DNA of 43,867 nt, from assembly GCA_036399695.1 (NCBI GenBank), contig DASWMP010000399.1, positions 1 through 43,867 of the forward strand, given 5' to 3'. Below the pieces are notes generated by a model. That model did not search any database. It worked only from the letters and a program-made list of their open reading frames with translations, and had not been told where the DNA came from. Positions 7,482-16,064 of this stretch are shown here, in pieces; the first letter of the stretch is position 1; every line of letters starts with the position of its first letter. The DNA is from DASVEE01 sp036399695 (GTDB lineage Bacteria; Acidobacteriota; Thermoanaerobaculia; Gp7-AA8). The position numbers and the translations under genes are program-made.

Positions 7482-7925
7482 TTACTGGATCTCCTGGCAG
7501 GAACCGCCTGCCTTCTCGATGGCCTCTTTCGCGGTCTTCGAGAACTTCGTGGCGTGCACGGTCAGGCTCCTGGTGAGCTCGCCGTCGCCGAGGATCTTGA
7601 TCCCGTCATTCTGCCCTTTGACGAGACCCGCCGAGCGGAGTGCTGCCTCATCGACCGTGGCGCCGTTGTCGAAGCGCTCCAGATCGGCGAGGTTCACCAC
7701 CGCGTAGTCTTTCTTGAAGATATTCGTGAAGCCGCGCTTCGGGATGCGGCGGTGCAGCGGCATCTGGCCGCCTTCGAAGCCACGCTTGCTCGTGTAGCCC
7801 GAGCGCGACTTCTGCCCCTTCTCACCGCGTCCGGCGGTCTTGCCGTGTCCCGAGCCGGGACCGCGGCCGAGCCGCTTCTTGGCGTGACGCGCGCCCTTCT
7901 TCGGTTTCAGATTACTGAGTTCCAT
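7482..7925 (-). CDS. rplO: 50S ribosomal protein L15
   Basis: The product is 147 aa, with the basic glycine-rich N-terminus (KRLGRGPGSGHGKTAGRGEKGQKSR) and the L15/L18e globular part (LERFDNGATVDEAALRSAGLV). L15 is a late assembly protein of the large subunit. The gene sits between rpmD and secY, the standard spc order. Confidence 0.98.
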   Translation of the reverse strand: MELSNLKPKKGARHAKKRLGRGPGSGHGKTAGRGEKGQKSRSGYTSKRGFEGGQMPLHRRIPKRGFTNIFKKDYAVVNLADLERFDNGATVDEAALRSAGLVKGQNDGIKILGDGELTRSLTVHATKFSKTAKEAIEKAGGSCQEIQ

Positions 7926-7954
7926 ATGCCTTGCCTCGTGAGGTTACTCGACGA

Positions 7955-8146
7955 CTACTTCTCGACGACGACTTCGACCAGATGCGGGATCTTGGCGATC
8001 ATGCCGCGGACTTCTTTGGTGTCGACCCGTTCGGCGACGCGGTTCATCTTCCCGAGGCCGAGGGCCTTGAGAGTCTCACGCATCTCGATCGGGCAACCGA
8101 TGCCGCTGCGGATCTGACGGACCTTGAGTTTCTTGGTATCCGCCAT
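7955..8146 (-). CDS. rpmD: 50S ribosomal protein L30
   Basis: The product is 63 aa and shows the compact L30 fold: KVRQIRSGIGCP, LKALGLGKMNRVAE and the C-terminal VRGMIAKIPHLVEV. Its length is normal for the short bacterial form. It starts 3 bp after the rpsE stop codon. Confidence 0.97.
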   Translation of the reverse strand: MADTKKLKVRQIRSGIGCPIEMRETLKALGLGKMNRVAERVDTKEVRGMIAKIPHLVEVVVEK

Positions 8147-8149
8147 GGT

Positions 8150-8707
8150 TTAAGCCTCCGCCTCGGCCGGCTCGGCATCGCTGCCGCGGAGAGCCCGGTA
8201 CTGGGCCTCGGTGCGGAGCGACTTGAGCGCCTCGAAGGTCGCCTTGACGACGTTGTGCGGATTCGCGGTGCCGAGCGACTTCGTCAGAATGTTCTGGATA
8301 CCGGCCGACTCGAGAATGGCGCGGACCGGACCACCGGCGATGACACCCGTACCCTCGGACGCCGGCTTGAGCAACACCTTGCCGGCGCCATAGTGCCCGA
8401 GCGTGGCGTGGGGGATGGTCGTCCCCAGCATCGCCACCGAGATCATGTTCTTCTTGGCGATCTCGATGCCCTTCTTGATGGCGGCCGGAACTTCCTTGGC
8501 CTTGCCCGAGCCGTAACCGACACGGCCCTTGCCGTCGCCGACGACGACGAGCGCGCTGAAGCTGAAGTTCTTGCCGCCCTTGACGACCTTCGTCACGCGG
8601 TTGATGTGGACGACCTTGTCGATCATCCCGCTTTCTGATCTGTCATCACGCTCGCGGCGGTCGCCACGCGGTGAGCCCTGTCCCGGACGCTGCATTGGAC
8701 GCTGCAT
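8150..8707 (-). CDS. rpsE: 30S ribosomal protein S5
   Basis: The product is 185 aa. An N-terminal extension of about 27 Arg/Gly/Gln-rich residues precedes the S5 double-stranded RNA-binding domain (INRVTKVVKGGKNFSFSALV) and the C-terminal domain (GVIAGGPVRAILESAGI). S5 contributes to decoding accuracy. The start at 8707 follows AGGAGG, which overlaps the rplR stop TAG; a second ATG four codons later is possible. Confidence 0.97.
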   Translation of the reverse strand: MQRPMQRPGQGSPRGDRRERDDRSESGMIDKVVHINRVTKVVKGGKNFSFSALVVVGDGKGRVGYGSGKAKEVPAAIKKGIEIAKKNMISVAMLGTTIPHATLGHYGAGKVLLKPASEGTGVIAGGPVRAILESAGIQNILTKSLGTANPHNVVKATFEALKSLRTEAQYRALRGSDAEPAEAEA

Positions 8708-8715
8708 CTGTCCTC

Positions 8716-9075
8716 CTAGAATTCCAAACCGTTCTCGCGCGCCGCATCCGCGAGAGCTTTGATGTTCCCGTGATAGAGGTAGCCGCCGCGGTCGAAGACG
8801 ACCCGCGTGATCCCCTTGTCTTTCGCCTTCTTCGCGATGAGCGCGCCGACGGCCTTGGCGGCCGCGGCGTTCGAGCCCTTCGCGCCGGCTTCCTGCTCGC
8901 GGGTCGACGCCGACGTGATCGTCACACCGCTCGCGTCGTCGATGACCTGAACGTAGATGTTCTTGAGGCTGCGGAACACGGCGAGACGCGGACGCTCACC
9001 AGTACCCCGGACCTTGCTGCGAATCCGCGAACGGATCCGGTTTCTTGCTTCGACTCTGTGTTTGGCCTGATCCAT
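8716..9075 (-). CDS. rplR: 50S ribosomal protein L18
   Basis: The product is 119 aa with GTGERPRLAVFRSLKNIYVQVIDD near the N-terminus and VVFDRGGYLYHGNIKALADAARENGLEF at the end, both L18 hallmarks. L18 binds 5S rRNA together with L5. The upstream spacer to rplF contains a GGTTGTC heptad palindrome. Confidence 0.98.
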   Translation of the reverse strand: MDQAKHRVEARNRIRSRIRSKVRGTGERPRLAVFRSLKNIYVQVIDDASGVTITSASTREQEAGAKGSNAAAAKAVGALIAKKAKDKGITRVVFDRGGYLYHGNIKALADAARENGLEF

Positions 9076-9116
9076 GTTCTTACCTTCCGGCGAGGCTTTG
9101 TACCCGCCTTACTTTT

Positions 9117-9190
9117 GTTTTTGGTTGTCGGTTTTTGGTTTCTGGTGTCCGGCGGAGCAACCAAAAACCAACAACCGACAACCAAAAACC
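9117..9190. repeat. GGTTGTC/GGTTTTT heptad palindrome, rplR/rplF spacer
   Basis: The left arm begins at 9117 and reads TTTTTGG, TTGTCGG, TTTTTGG, TTTCTGG at a 7-bp period. The right arm 9159-9190 is the reverse complement series (ACCAAAA, ACCAACA, ACCGACA, ACCAAAA). By eye 27 of 29 positions pair, around a loop of about 15 nt. Confidence 0.9.
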
Positions 9191-9196
9191 GAGTGC

Positions 9197-9739
9197 TTAC
9201 TTGCCTGCCGCCTTACCAGCCTTGCGGCGGATGACTTCGTCGCTGTACTTGATGCCCTTGCCCTTGTAGGGGTCGGGAGCGCGGAGGCTGCGGATCTCGG
9301 CCGCCACCTGACCGACTTTCTGCTTGTCGATGCCGGTGATGGTGATGTGTCCGGTCTTCGGCTCGACGACGATGTCGATCCCTTCCGGGATGGGGAAACG
9401 GACCGGGTGCGAGTAGCCGAGCGCGAAGACGACTTCGCGGCCCTTGACCTCGGCGCGGTAACCGACGCCGATGATGTCGAGCTCGCGTTTGAAGCCTTCG
9501 CTCACACCCTTGACGTTGTTCGCCACGAGAGCGCGCATGAGGCCGTGGAAGGCGCGAACCTTCCCCTCGTCGGACACGCGCTGGAACTTCACGACGTTGT
9601 CTTCGACCTTCATCGTGATGCCCGGGACGTGCGCCGTCTGCAGGGAGCCTTTCGGACCCTTCACGGTGATGACGTCACCACTCTGCTGGACCTCGACGCC
9701 GTTCGGCAGCGGGATTTCTTTTTTTCCGATACGCGACAT
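9197..9739 (-). CDS. rplF: 50S ribosomal protein L6
   Basis: The product is 180 aa, starting MSRIGKKEIPLPNGVEV. It carries two tandem L6 domains and ends in the L6 signature around residues 150-170 (IRSLRAPDPYKGKGIKYSDEVI). L6 lies near the factor-binding centre of the large subunit. The length matches the family. Confidence 0.98.
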   Translation of the reverse strand: MSRIGKKEIPLPNGVEVQQSGDVITVKGPKGSLQTAHVPGITMKVEDNVVKFQRVSDEGKVRAFHGLMRALVANNVKGVSEGFKRELDIIGVGYRAEVKGREVVFALGYSHPVRFPIPEGIDIVVEPKTGHITITGIDKQKVGQVAAEIRSLRAPDPYKGKGIKYSDEVIRRKAGKAAGK

Positions 9740-9751
9740 TGGAGCTTCTCC

Positions 9752-10156
9752 TTACCAGACCTGGCAGAGGACTTCGCCGCCGATGCCGCTCTTCACGGCC
9801 TCGGCGCCCGAGAGGATTCCTCGCGAGGTCGAGACGATCGAGAGGCCGAGGCCACCGAGGACGCGAGGAATCTCTTCCTTGCCGCGGTAGATCCGGCGGC
9901 CCGGGCGAGAGATGCGCTCGATGCCGTGAATGACCGGCTCGCCGTCTTCCGAGTACTTGAGGTAGACGCGGAGCGTCGCCTGGGGTTTGCTGTCGTCTTC
10001 GACCAGCTTGTAGTTGCTGATGTAGCCTTCGCTTTTTAGAATGCGTGCGATCTCGACCTTCAGTTTCGAGGCCGGGAGCTCGACGCGTTCGTGGCGAGCC
10101 TGAATACCATTGCGGATGCGGCTGAGCATATCCGCGATCGGGTCTGTCATCGACAT
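9752..10156 (-). CDS. rpsH: 30S ribosomal protein S8
   Basis: The product is 134 aa. The start is ATG 10156: GGAGGA lies 7 bp upstream and the protein then begins MSMTDPIADMLSRIRNG, as in the family. A longer frame to 10309 overlaps rpsN and is rejected. The C-terminal ILSGAEAVKSGIGGEVLCQVW is the 16S-binding part. In E. coli S8 represses the spc operon; I cannot see an operator here. Confidence 0.97.
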   Translation of the reverse strand: MSMTDPIADMLSRIRNGIQARHERVELPASKLKVEIARILKSEGYISNYKLVEDDSKPQATLRVYLKYSEDGEPVIHGIERISRPGRRIYRGKEEIPRVLGGLGLSIVSTSRGILSGAEAVKSGIGGEVLCQVW

Positions 10157-10191
10157 TCGTTGTTCCTCCGTAGTGTCTGACGGGCCACGAG

Positions 10192-10377
10192 CTACCAGCT
10201 CGCCTTCGTCACGCCCGGGATATAACCGCCGAGCGAAAGCTGACGGAAGCAGATGCGGCAGAGCTGAAACTTGCGCAGGAAGCCGCGCGGGCGCCCGCAG
10301 ACCTTGCAACGGTTCCGCTTGCGCACGGAAAACTTCGGCTTCCGCTCAGCCTTCACCATCATTGAGATTTTCGCCAT
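10192..10377 (-). CDS. rpsN: 30S ribosomal protein S14, type Z
   Basis: The product is 61 aa, the short zinc-binding form. The CKVC and CRIC pairs are Cys24/27 and Cys40/43. The ending LSLGGYIPGVTKASW is typical. S14 sits in the small-subunit head near S3 and S10. It lies between rplE and rpsH. Confidence 0.98.
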   Translation of the reverse strand: MAKISMMVKAERKPKFSVRKRNRCKVCGRPRGFLRKFQLCRICFRQLSLGGYIPGVTKASW

Positions 10378-10407
10378 GTGTCGTTCCTCTTCTGCTGATC
10401 CGTCGCG

Positions 10408-10950
10408 TTACTTCGTGAACGGCATCCCGAGCTCGCGCAGAAGGAAGCGAGCCTGCTCGTCGTTCTTCGCGTTCGTGACGATCGTGATGTTCATGCCCTT
10501 GGACTTGTCGACCTTGACCGGATCGATCTCGGGAAAGATCAGGTGGTCGCGAATGCCGAGGGTGTAATTGCCGCGGCCGTCGAACGAGCGCGAAGGCACG
10601 CCGCGGAAGTCGCGGACGCGCGGCAGCGCGATGTTGATCAGACGGTCGAGGAACTCGTACATCTTCTCTCCGCGCAGCGTCACCATCGTGCCGATGGGAA
10701 CACCCTCGCGCAGCTTGAACGCCGCGATCGACTTCTTCGCGCGCGTCGTCACCGGCTTCTGGCCCGTGATCGTTGCAAGCTCGTCCACCGCCGCGTCGAG
10801 GATCTTCGCGTTCTGGATCGCCTCGCCCATGCCCATGTTCAGCACGACCTTCTCGACCTTCGGAACGGCCATGACGCTCTTGATCTGGAACTCGTCCTGG
10901 ATTCTGCGGCGGACGTTCTGTTCGTAATGCTCTTTGAGTCTTGCTGCCAT
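10408..10950 (-). CDS. rplE: 50S ribosomal protein L5
   Basis: The product is 180 aa from ATG 10950, beginning MAARLKEHYEQNVRRR, which matches the family N-terminus and length. A GTG at 10986 would add 12 residues, but it has no ribosome binding site and lies beside a repeat. Motifs include VVLNMGMGEAIQNAK, KPVTTRAKKSIAAFKLREG and the P-loop-like RGVPSRSFDGRGNY. L5 binds 5S rRNA and contacts the P-site tRNA. Confidence 0.95.
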   Translation of the reverse strand: MAARLKEHYEQNVRRRIQDEFQIKSVMAVPKVEKVVLNMGMGEAIQNAKILDAAVDELATITGQKPVTTRAKKSIAAFKLREGVPIGTMVTLRGEKMYEFLDRLINIALPRVRDFRGVPSRSFDGRGNYTLGIRDHLIFPEIDPVKVDKSKGMNITIVTNAKNDEQARFLLRELGMPFTK

Positions 10951-10993
10951 TTTCTGGATGTCCTTCGGCTCGCTTAGTAAAGCCACTTTGTGT

Positions 10994-11055
10994 CAGGGAT
11001 CGGGTCGAGGGATCGGGGCCCGGTGGGGCTCGGCTCCCGGGCCCCGGGCCCCTGT
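10994..11055. repeat. GGGATCG/GGGCCCG heptad palindrome, rplE/rplX spacer
   Basis: AGGGATC, GGGTCGA, GGGATCG, GGGCCCG run at a 7-bp period up to about 11023. The complement series follows: GGGGCCCGG (11015-11023) pairs with CCGGGCCCC (11037-11045) around a 13-nt loop. The same GGG-anchored wording appears at 25799-25934. Confidence 0.75.
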
Positions 11056-11065
11056 GCTCTGATCG

Positions 11066-11431
11066 CTAACTCTTGAGATCCGCCTTGCACTTGCGGCAGA
11101 AGCGGGACGCGTTGCCCTCTTCGTCGCGGTGCGAACCGAGACGGGTGGCTTCGCCGCAGCTCGGGCAGATGACCTGCAGCTTGGCGATGTTCACCGGCGA
11201 CTCGCGCTCGAGAATGCCGCCCTTCTGGTTCTTCTGCGGATTCGGGCGCGTGTGCTTCTTGGTGAAGTTCACGCGCTCGACGATGGCCGTCCCCTTGGTG
11301 GCGTTCACCCGGAGGACTTTGCCCTGCTTACCGCGGTCCTTGCCGGAGAGAACGACGACGGTGTCGCCTTTCTTCACGTGCGGCTTGGAGCGCGGCGTGT
11401 CTGTGTGCTTGCTGGTTCCGTACAGTCCCAT
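11066..11431 (-). CDS. rplX: 50S ribosomal protein L24
   Basis: The product is 121 aa. The KOW motif is GDTVVVLSGKDRGKQGKVLRV near residue 25. The C-terminal half has CPSC and CRKC pairs that look like a zinc ribbon, as in many non-enterobacterial L24 proteins. L24 is an assembly initiator near the exit tunnel. AAGGAAG precedes the ATG at 11431. Confidence 0.97.
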   Translation of the reverse strand: MGLYGTSKHTDTPRSKPHVKKGDTVVVLSGKDRGKQGKVLRVNATKGTAIVERVNFTKKHTRPNPQKNQKGGILERESPVNIAKLQVICPSCGEATRLGSHRDEEGNASRFCRKCKADLKS

Positions 11432-11441
11432 GTTGCTTCCT

Positions 11442-11813
11442 TTAGATCACTTCCGGCGCGAGCGAGATGATCTTCATGAACTTGCGCTCACGGAGCTCAC
11501 GCGCCACCGGCCCGAACACACGCGTGCCGACCGGCTCGCGCGCCTCGTTGATGAGAACGGCCGCGTTGTCGTCGAACTTGATGTACGAACCGTCGCGGCG
11601 GCGGTACTCTTTCCGGGTGCGCACGATGACGGCCTTGACCACCGCGCCTTTTTTGACGGTGCCGTCCGGCGATGCTTCTTTGACCGACGCCGTGATGACG
11701 TCGCCCAGAGCCGCGTACTGACCGGCCGTCGACCCACCCAGCATCTTGATGCAGGCGATCTTCTTCGCGCCGGTGTTGTCCGCGACCTGCAGAATCGTTC
11801 CCATCTGAATCAT
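11442..11813 (-). CDS. rplN: 50S ribosomal protein L14
   Basis: The product is 123 aa, starting MIQMGTILQVADNTGAKKI and ending with the L14 GTRVFGPVARELR and FMKIISLAPEVI. L14 forms an inter-subunit bridge and is the docking site for the silencing factor RsfS. It is the first gene of the spc block, after a spacer holding a GGACAGGC palindrome. GGAGA precedes the start. Confidence 0.98.
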   Translation of the reverse strand: MIQMGTILQVADNTGAKKIACIKMLGGSTAGQYAALGDVITASVKEASPDGTVKKGAVVKAVIVRTRKEYRRRDGSYIKFDDNAAVLINEAREPVGTRVFGPVARELRERKFMKIISLAPEVI

Positions 11814-11834
11814 GACTGACTATCTCCTTGTGGA

Positions 11835-11876
11835 GGACAGGCGGTCTGCCTGCCGGACAGGCGAGATCGCCTGTCC
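11835..11876. repeat. GGACAGGC palindrome, rplN/rpsQ spacer
   Basis: GGACAGGCGA (11855-11864) pairs perfectly with TCGCCTGTCC (11867-11876). A weaker copy, GGACAGGCG with GCCTGCC, lies just before (11835-11854). The wording is a GC-richer relative of the GGGACAGACA palindromes at 2422-2480 and 25677-25781. Confidence 0.75.
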
Positions 11877-11880
11877 CCCA

Positions 11881-12156
11881 CTAGCTTGCCTTCTCGAGGA
11901 CTTCGCGCACGTTCCAGCGCTTCCGCTTCGAAAGCGGGCGCGTCTCCTCGATGACCACGCGATCGCCGACGTTGACGTCGCCGGCTTCGCTGTGCGCGAG
12001 GAACTTGCTCGTGCGCTTGACGTACTTGTGGTACATCGGGTCGATGACGCGGTTCTCGACGGCCACGACGACGGTCTTCGTCATCTTGTTCGAGACCACC
12101 ACTCCGACCTTCGTCCGCTTGTTGTTTGTCGCTTCCGCGGTTTCGTTCTTGACCAT
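11881..12156 (-). CDS. rpsQ: 30S ribosomal protein S17
   Basis: The product is 91 aa from ATG 12156 with GGAGA upstream; the longer frame to 12177 would overlap the rpmC stop codon. The OB-fold core is seen in KVGVVVSNKMTKTVVVAVEN and RTSKFLAHSEAGDVNVGDRVVIEETRPLSKRKRW. S17 binds the 5' domain of 16S rRNA. Confidence 0.97.
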   Translation of the reverse strand: MVKNETAEATNNKRTKVGVVVSNKMTKTVVVAVENRVIDPMYHKYVKRTSKFLAHSEAGDVNVGDRVVIEETRPLSKRKRWNVREVLEKAS

Positions 12157-12173
12157 GTTGCTTCTCCGTCCTG

Positions 12174-12361
12174 TCAACCGCGGGAGCGCTCGACGACGAG
12201 CGTCTTGATGCGGGCGATCTCGCGCTTCACTTCGCGCATCTTCATCGGGTTCTCGAGGCGCCCCGTGGCGCGCTGGAAACGCAGCTTGTAGAGCTGCTCC
12301 CGCAGGTCGCGCTCGCGCTGGTTCAGCTCATCGACCGACTTGTCGCGCAGTTCTGTCGTCT

Positions 12362-12365
<4 letters not shown>
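12174..12365 (-). CDS. rpmC: 50S ribosomal protein L29
   Basis: The product is 63 aa, an alpha-helical hairpin with the motif LREQLYKLRFQRATGRLENPMKMREVKREIARIKT. Its ATG overlaps the rplP stop in an ATGA junction (12362-12365), which suggests coupled translation. L29 lies at the exit tunnel and helps bind trigger factor and SRP. Confidence 0.97.
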
Positions 12366-12787
<422 letters not shown>

Positions 12788-12803
12788 TGTTCTGACTCCG
12801 TCA

Positions 12804-12904
12804 GAGGATTGAGGATTGAGGATTGAGGATTGAGGCGCGTCACCGCAGGCCTCAAATCGTCAATCAACTCGTTCCACCAATCCTCAATTCTTAATCCTCA
12901 ATCC
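12804..12904. repeat. TTGAGGA heptad palindrome, rplP/rpsC spacer
   Basis: Four perfect TTGAGGA-type heptads occupy 12804-12836. Their reverse complement series AATCCTC, AATTCTT, AATCCTC occupies 12878-12904, with CAAATCGTCAATCAAC-type degenerate units between. The spacer is otherwise empty. Confidence 0.88.
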
Positions 12905-12906
12905 GG

Positions 12907-13557
12907 TTACTGCACGCGACGGCGGCTGCGCGCCTTCGCCATCTCGCCTTTGTACAGCCACACCTTGACGCCGATGATTCCGTACGTCGTCTTCGCCTCG
13001 GCCAGACCGTAGTCGATGTCGGCCTTCAGCGTGTGCAGCGGCAGGCGCCCATCCTGGTACCACTCGGTGCGCGCGATCTCGGCGCCGTTCAGGCGGCCGG
13101 AGACGCGAACCTTGATCCCCTTCGCGCCGAAGCGAAAGGCCGACTCCATCGCCTTCTTCATGGCGCGACGGAAGGCGATGCGGCGCTCGAGCTGCGTCGC
13201 GATGTTCTCGGCGACGAGCTGCGAGTCGAGCTCCGGACGCTGGATCTCCTGGATGTTGATGTAGACCTCGCCGTTGACGAGCTTCTGCAGCTCGTCGCGG
13301 AGCTTGTCGACCTCGGCGCCTTTGCGTCCGATGATGATGCCCGGGCGCGACGTGTAGATGTTGATGCGCATCTTGTTCGCCGTGCGCTCGATGTCGATCT
13401 CCGAGACCCCGGCGTGAGAGAGACGCTTCTTCAGATCCTGGCGGAGCTTCAGATCGCGGTGCAGCGTCTCGGCGTAGGCCTTCCCCGCAAACCAGCGGCT
13501 ATGCCACGTTTTGTTGAACCCCAGCCGAAATCCGTACGGGTTGACTTTCTGACCCAA
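12907..13557 (-). CDS. rpsC: 30S ribosomal protein S3
   Basis: The product is 216 aa. The start is TTG at 13557, five bases after GGAGG, giving the family N-terminus MGQKVNPYGFRLGF. The KH RNA-binding domain is visible (PGIIIGRKGAEVDKLRDEL), followed by the C-terminal S3 domain (GAKGIKVRVSGRLNGAEIARTEW). S3 lines the mRNA entry tunnel. Confidence 0.98.
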   Translation of the reverse strand: MGQKVNPYGFRLGFNKTWHSRWFAGKAYAETLHRDLKLRQDLKKRLSHAGVSEIDIERTANKMRINIYTSRPGIIIGRKGAEVDKLRDELQKLVNGEVYINIQEIQRPELDSQLVAENIATQLERRIAFRRAMKKAMESAFRFGAKGIKVRVSGRLNGAEIARTEWYQDGRLPLHTLKADIDYGLAEAKTTYGIIGVKVWLYKGEMAKARSRRRVQ

Positions 13558-13568
13558 GAGTGCCTCCG

Positions 13569-13958
13569 TTATTTCGTGGCGCGGGCGCGGCCCTTGCCGC
13601 CGCTCCGCTCGTTGACCGCTTTGACTTCATCCGAGACGTGGATGGTGATGTGCGCCTGCCGCTTTTGAATGCGGTAGGCACGTCCCATCGGCGCCGGCTG
13701 GATGCGCTTCTCACGCGGTCCTTCGTTGACGTAGATCTTCGAGACCACGAGCTCGTCGAGGTCGGTGCCGGCGCCCTTGTCCTCGGCGTTCGCCACCGCG
13801 GAGCGGAGGAGCTTCTCGATGTCCTTCGCCACCGTCTTGCGCGTGAAGCGGAGGATGTTCAGCGCTTCCTCCACCTTCTTGCCACGCACCAGATCGACGA
13901 CCAGACGCACCTTCTGCGGCGAAGCTTTCAGGTACTTGAGTGTTGCGGTTGCTTCCAT
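13569..13958 (-). CDS. rplV: 50S ribosomal protein L22
   Basis: The product is 129 aa, starting MEATATLKYLKASPQKVRLVVD, with the LRSAVANAEDK core and the exit-tunnel beta hairpin around GPREKRIQPAPMGRAYRI. Macrolide resistance changes in other bacteria fall in this loop; the sequence here looks wild type. Confidence 0.97.
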   Translation of the reverse strand: MEATATLKYLKASPQKVRLVVDLVRGKKVEEALNILRFTRKTVAKDIEKLLRSAVANAEDKGAGTDLDELVVSKIYVNEGPREKRIQPAPMGRAYRIQKRQAHITIHVSDEVKAVNERSGGKGRARATK

Positions 13959-13998
13959 AATTTAGATCCTTCGCGCTCAGCGGGATGACGGCGAACCG

Positions 13999-14292
13999 TC
14001 ACTTCCCGGCCGGCCTGCCCGTCTTTTCGACCTTCTTGCCGCTGTGGCCCTTGAACGTGCGGGTCAGCGAGAACTCGCCCAGCTTGTGGCCGACCATGTT
14101 CTCGGAGACGTACACCGGGATGAACTTGCGCCCGTTGTGAACGGCCAGAGTGTGGCCCACCATGTCAGGAGTGACGGTCGAACGGCGGGACCAGGTCTTG
14201 ATGACCTTCTTGTCGCGCTCGCGGTTCATCGAATCCACCTTCTTCTGGAGGTGGTCATCCACGAACGGACCCTTCTTGAGTGAACGTGCCAT
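13999..14292 (-). CDS. rpsS: 30S ribosomal protein S19
   Basis: The product is 97 aa, starting MARSLKKGPFVDDHL and carrying the S19 signature (FIPVYVSENMVGHKLGEFSLTR). The ATG shares its A with the rplB stop TAA (TAATG at 14290-14294), so translation is probably coupled. S19 lies in the head near S13. Confidence 0.98.
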   Translation of the reverse strand: MARSLKKGPFVDDHLQKKVDSMNRERDKKVIKTWSRRSTVTPDMVGHTLAVHNGRKFIPVYVSENMVGHKLGEFSLTRTFKGHSGKKVEKTGRPAGK

Positions 14293-15116
14293 TACTTCGT
14301 TCTCCGCTTGATGATGAACTGCGTGGTGCGCTTGTTCCGGCGCGTCTTGTAGCCCTTGGTCGGCTGGCCCCACGGCGACACGGGGTGACGGCCGCCCGAG
14401 GTCTTGCCTTCGCCACCGCCGAGCGGATGGTCGACCGGGTTCATGGAGACGCCGCGGTTATGCGGCTTCTTCCCGAGGTGACGGGTGCGTCCCGCTTTGC
14501 CGTAGGAGATGTTCTCGTGCTCGAGATTGCCGACCTGGCCGACAGTCGCGTAGCAGCGGACATGCACCTTGCGCATCTCGCCCGAGGGGAGACGGAGCGT
14601 CGCCCAGTCGCCTTCGCGCGCCATGAGCTGCGCGCCGGCACCGGCCGAACGGACCATCTGGCCGCCCTTCCCTTCCTTCAGCTCGATGTTGTGAATCACC
14701 GTGCCGAGGGGGATCTTCGAGAGAGGAAGCGCGTTCCCCACGAGGATGTCGGCCTCTTCGCCGGCGACGATCGTGGTCCCGACTGCCAGGCCGTTCGGAG
14801 CGAGGATGTAGCGCTTCTCGCCGTCGGCGTAGTGCAGCAGGGCGATGTGCGCCGTGCGGTTCGGGTCGTACTCGACGGCCGCGACCTTCGCGGGGATGCC
14901 GCGCTTGTCACGCTTGAAGTCGATCTCGCGGTACTTCTGCTTGTGGCCGCCGCCGATGAAGCGCGACGTGATGCGGCCCTTGCTGTTACGGCCGCCGGTT
15001 TTCGGCTTGCCTTTGGTCAGCGACTTCTCAGGCGTAGACTTCGTGATGTCCCTGAACGAAGCGTGCGTCTGAAACCGGATGCCCGGCGAAGTCGGCTTGT
15101 ATCTGTTCGTAGCCAT
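14292..15116 (-). CDS. rplB: 50S ribosomal protein L2
   Basis: The product is 274 aa. Conserved parts include GRNSKGRITSRFIGGGHKQKYR, the central SH3-like fold and the C-terminal GVSMNPVDHPLGGGEGKTSGG, which carries the histidine close to the peptidyl transferase centre. L2 is needed for subunit association. Its stop codon overlaps the rpsS start. Confidence 0.98.
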   Translation of the reverse strand: MATNRYKPTSPGIRFQTHASFRDITKSTPEKSLTKGKPKTGGRNSKGRITSRFIGGGHKQKYREIDFKRDKRGIPAKVAAVEYDPNRTAHIALLHYADGEKRYILAPNGLAVGTTIVAGEEADILVGNALPLSKIPLGTVIHNIELKEGKGGQMVRSAGAGAQLMAREGDWATLRLPSGEMRKVHVRCYATVGQVGNLEHENISYGKAGRTRHLGKKPHNRGVSMNPVDHPLGGGEGKTSGGRHPVSPWGQPTKGYKTRRNKRTTQFIIKRRTK

Positions 15117-15146
15117 AGTTCTTTCTCTTTATCGGCTATGCCTGGT

Positions 15147-15440
15147 TTACACGCCTTCGACGAAGTCGGGGGCGCGCTCGCCTTCCTTGAGGCGGACGTA
15201 GGCCTTGCGCCAGTCGCGGCGCTTTCCGACCCAGCGTCCCATCCGCTTCATCTTGCCGCGGACGTTGAAAAGGCGGACTTCCTCGACCTTCACTTTGAAA
15301 AGCTCTTCGACGGCGGACTTGACCTGGATCTTGTTCGCCTTCGGGTCGACCTCGAACGAGATGACGTTCGCGCCCGACTCGCGCAGGATCGTGCTCTTCT
15401 CGGTGACGAGCGGCCGGCGGATGATCTGATTAGCGTTCAT
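15147..15440 (-). CDS. rplW: 50S ribosomal protein L23
   Basis: The product is 97 aa, starting MNANQIIRRPLVTEKSTIL, with the L23 motif around NKIQVKSAVEELFKVKVEEVRLFNVRGK. L23 is the docking platform for SRP and trigger factor at the tunnel exit. Its first codons overlap the end of rplD by 11 bp. Confidence 0.97.
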   Translation of the reverse strand: MNANQIIRRPLVTEKSTILRESGANVISFEVDPKANKIQVKSAVEELFKVKVEEVRLFNVRGKMKRMGRWVGKRRDWRKAYVRLKEGERAPDFVEGV

Positions 15441-16062
15441 TGCCCAGTGCCTCCGTCAGCCGCTGCAGAGCAGTCTGGCTGAACACGACGTAGCGGCTGT
15501 TGACGACGTCGTACACGTTCACGTGCAGGGCATCGACGAACTGCAGCTTCGGGTTGTTGCGCGAGGCGAGCACCGCATTGGTGTTCTCCATCGAGTCGAT
15601 GAGGAGGGCCTTGCCGTCCACACCGATACCCGCAACCTTCTGCGCGAAGGCTTTGGTCTTCCCCTCTTCGACAGCCATGTCGCTGATGACGAAGAAGTGA
15701 CCTTCCTTCACGCGGCGGGAGAGAGCCGACTTGAGCGCCGCCTTCTTCTCCTTCGCGTTCATCTTGTACGAGTAGTCGCGCGGCTGCGGACCGAAGACCG
15801 TACCGCCGTGGCGGTGGATCGGCGGACGGCTGCCGCCCTGGCGGGCGCGGCCCGTGCCCTTCTGGCGGAACGGCTTCTTACCGGAGCCGCTCACTTCCGA
15901 GCGCGTCTTGGTCTTGTGCGTTCCCTGGCGGAGCGACGCGAGGTAGTTACGCACTGCCTCGTGAATCAGGTGCTCCTTGTAGGGATAGCTGAAGATGTCT
16001 TCCGGCAGCTCGATCGAGCCGACCGTCTTGTTGTTCCAGTCTTTGATGTCGATGGTCGGCAT
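15430..16062 (-). CDS. rplD: 50S ribosomal protein L4
   Basis: The product is 210 aa. The extended tunnel loop is present (GSGKKPFRQKGTGRARQGG, HRHGGTVFGPQPRDY). L4 represses the S10 operon in enterobacteria by an attenuator; I cannot identify one here because the operon begins further upstream at rpsL. It is 3 bp from rplC. Confidence 0.98.
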   Translation of the reverse strand: MPTIDIKDWNNKTVGSIELPEDIFSYPYKEHLIHEAVRNYLASLRQGTHKTKTRSEVSGSGKKPFRQKGTGRARQGGSRPPIHRHGGTVFGPQPRDYSYKMNAKEKKAALKSALSRRVKEGHFFVISDMAVEEGKTKAFAQKVAGIGVDGKALLIDSMENTNAVLASRNNPKLQFVDALHVNVYDVVNSRYVVFSQTALQRLTEALGNER

Positions 16063-16064
16063 GA

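Noticed and set aside
5540..7576. Plus-strand open frame of 678 codons opposite secY and adk
   Set aside because: It is antisense to well-identified genes, has low-complexity Arg/Asp/Glu composition typical of high-GC shadow frames, and shows no family motif.
9752..10309. Long N-terminal extension of S8
   Set aside because: The extra 51 codons overlap rpsN; a good ribosome binding site and the family start are at 10156.
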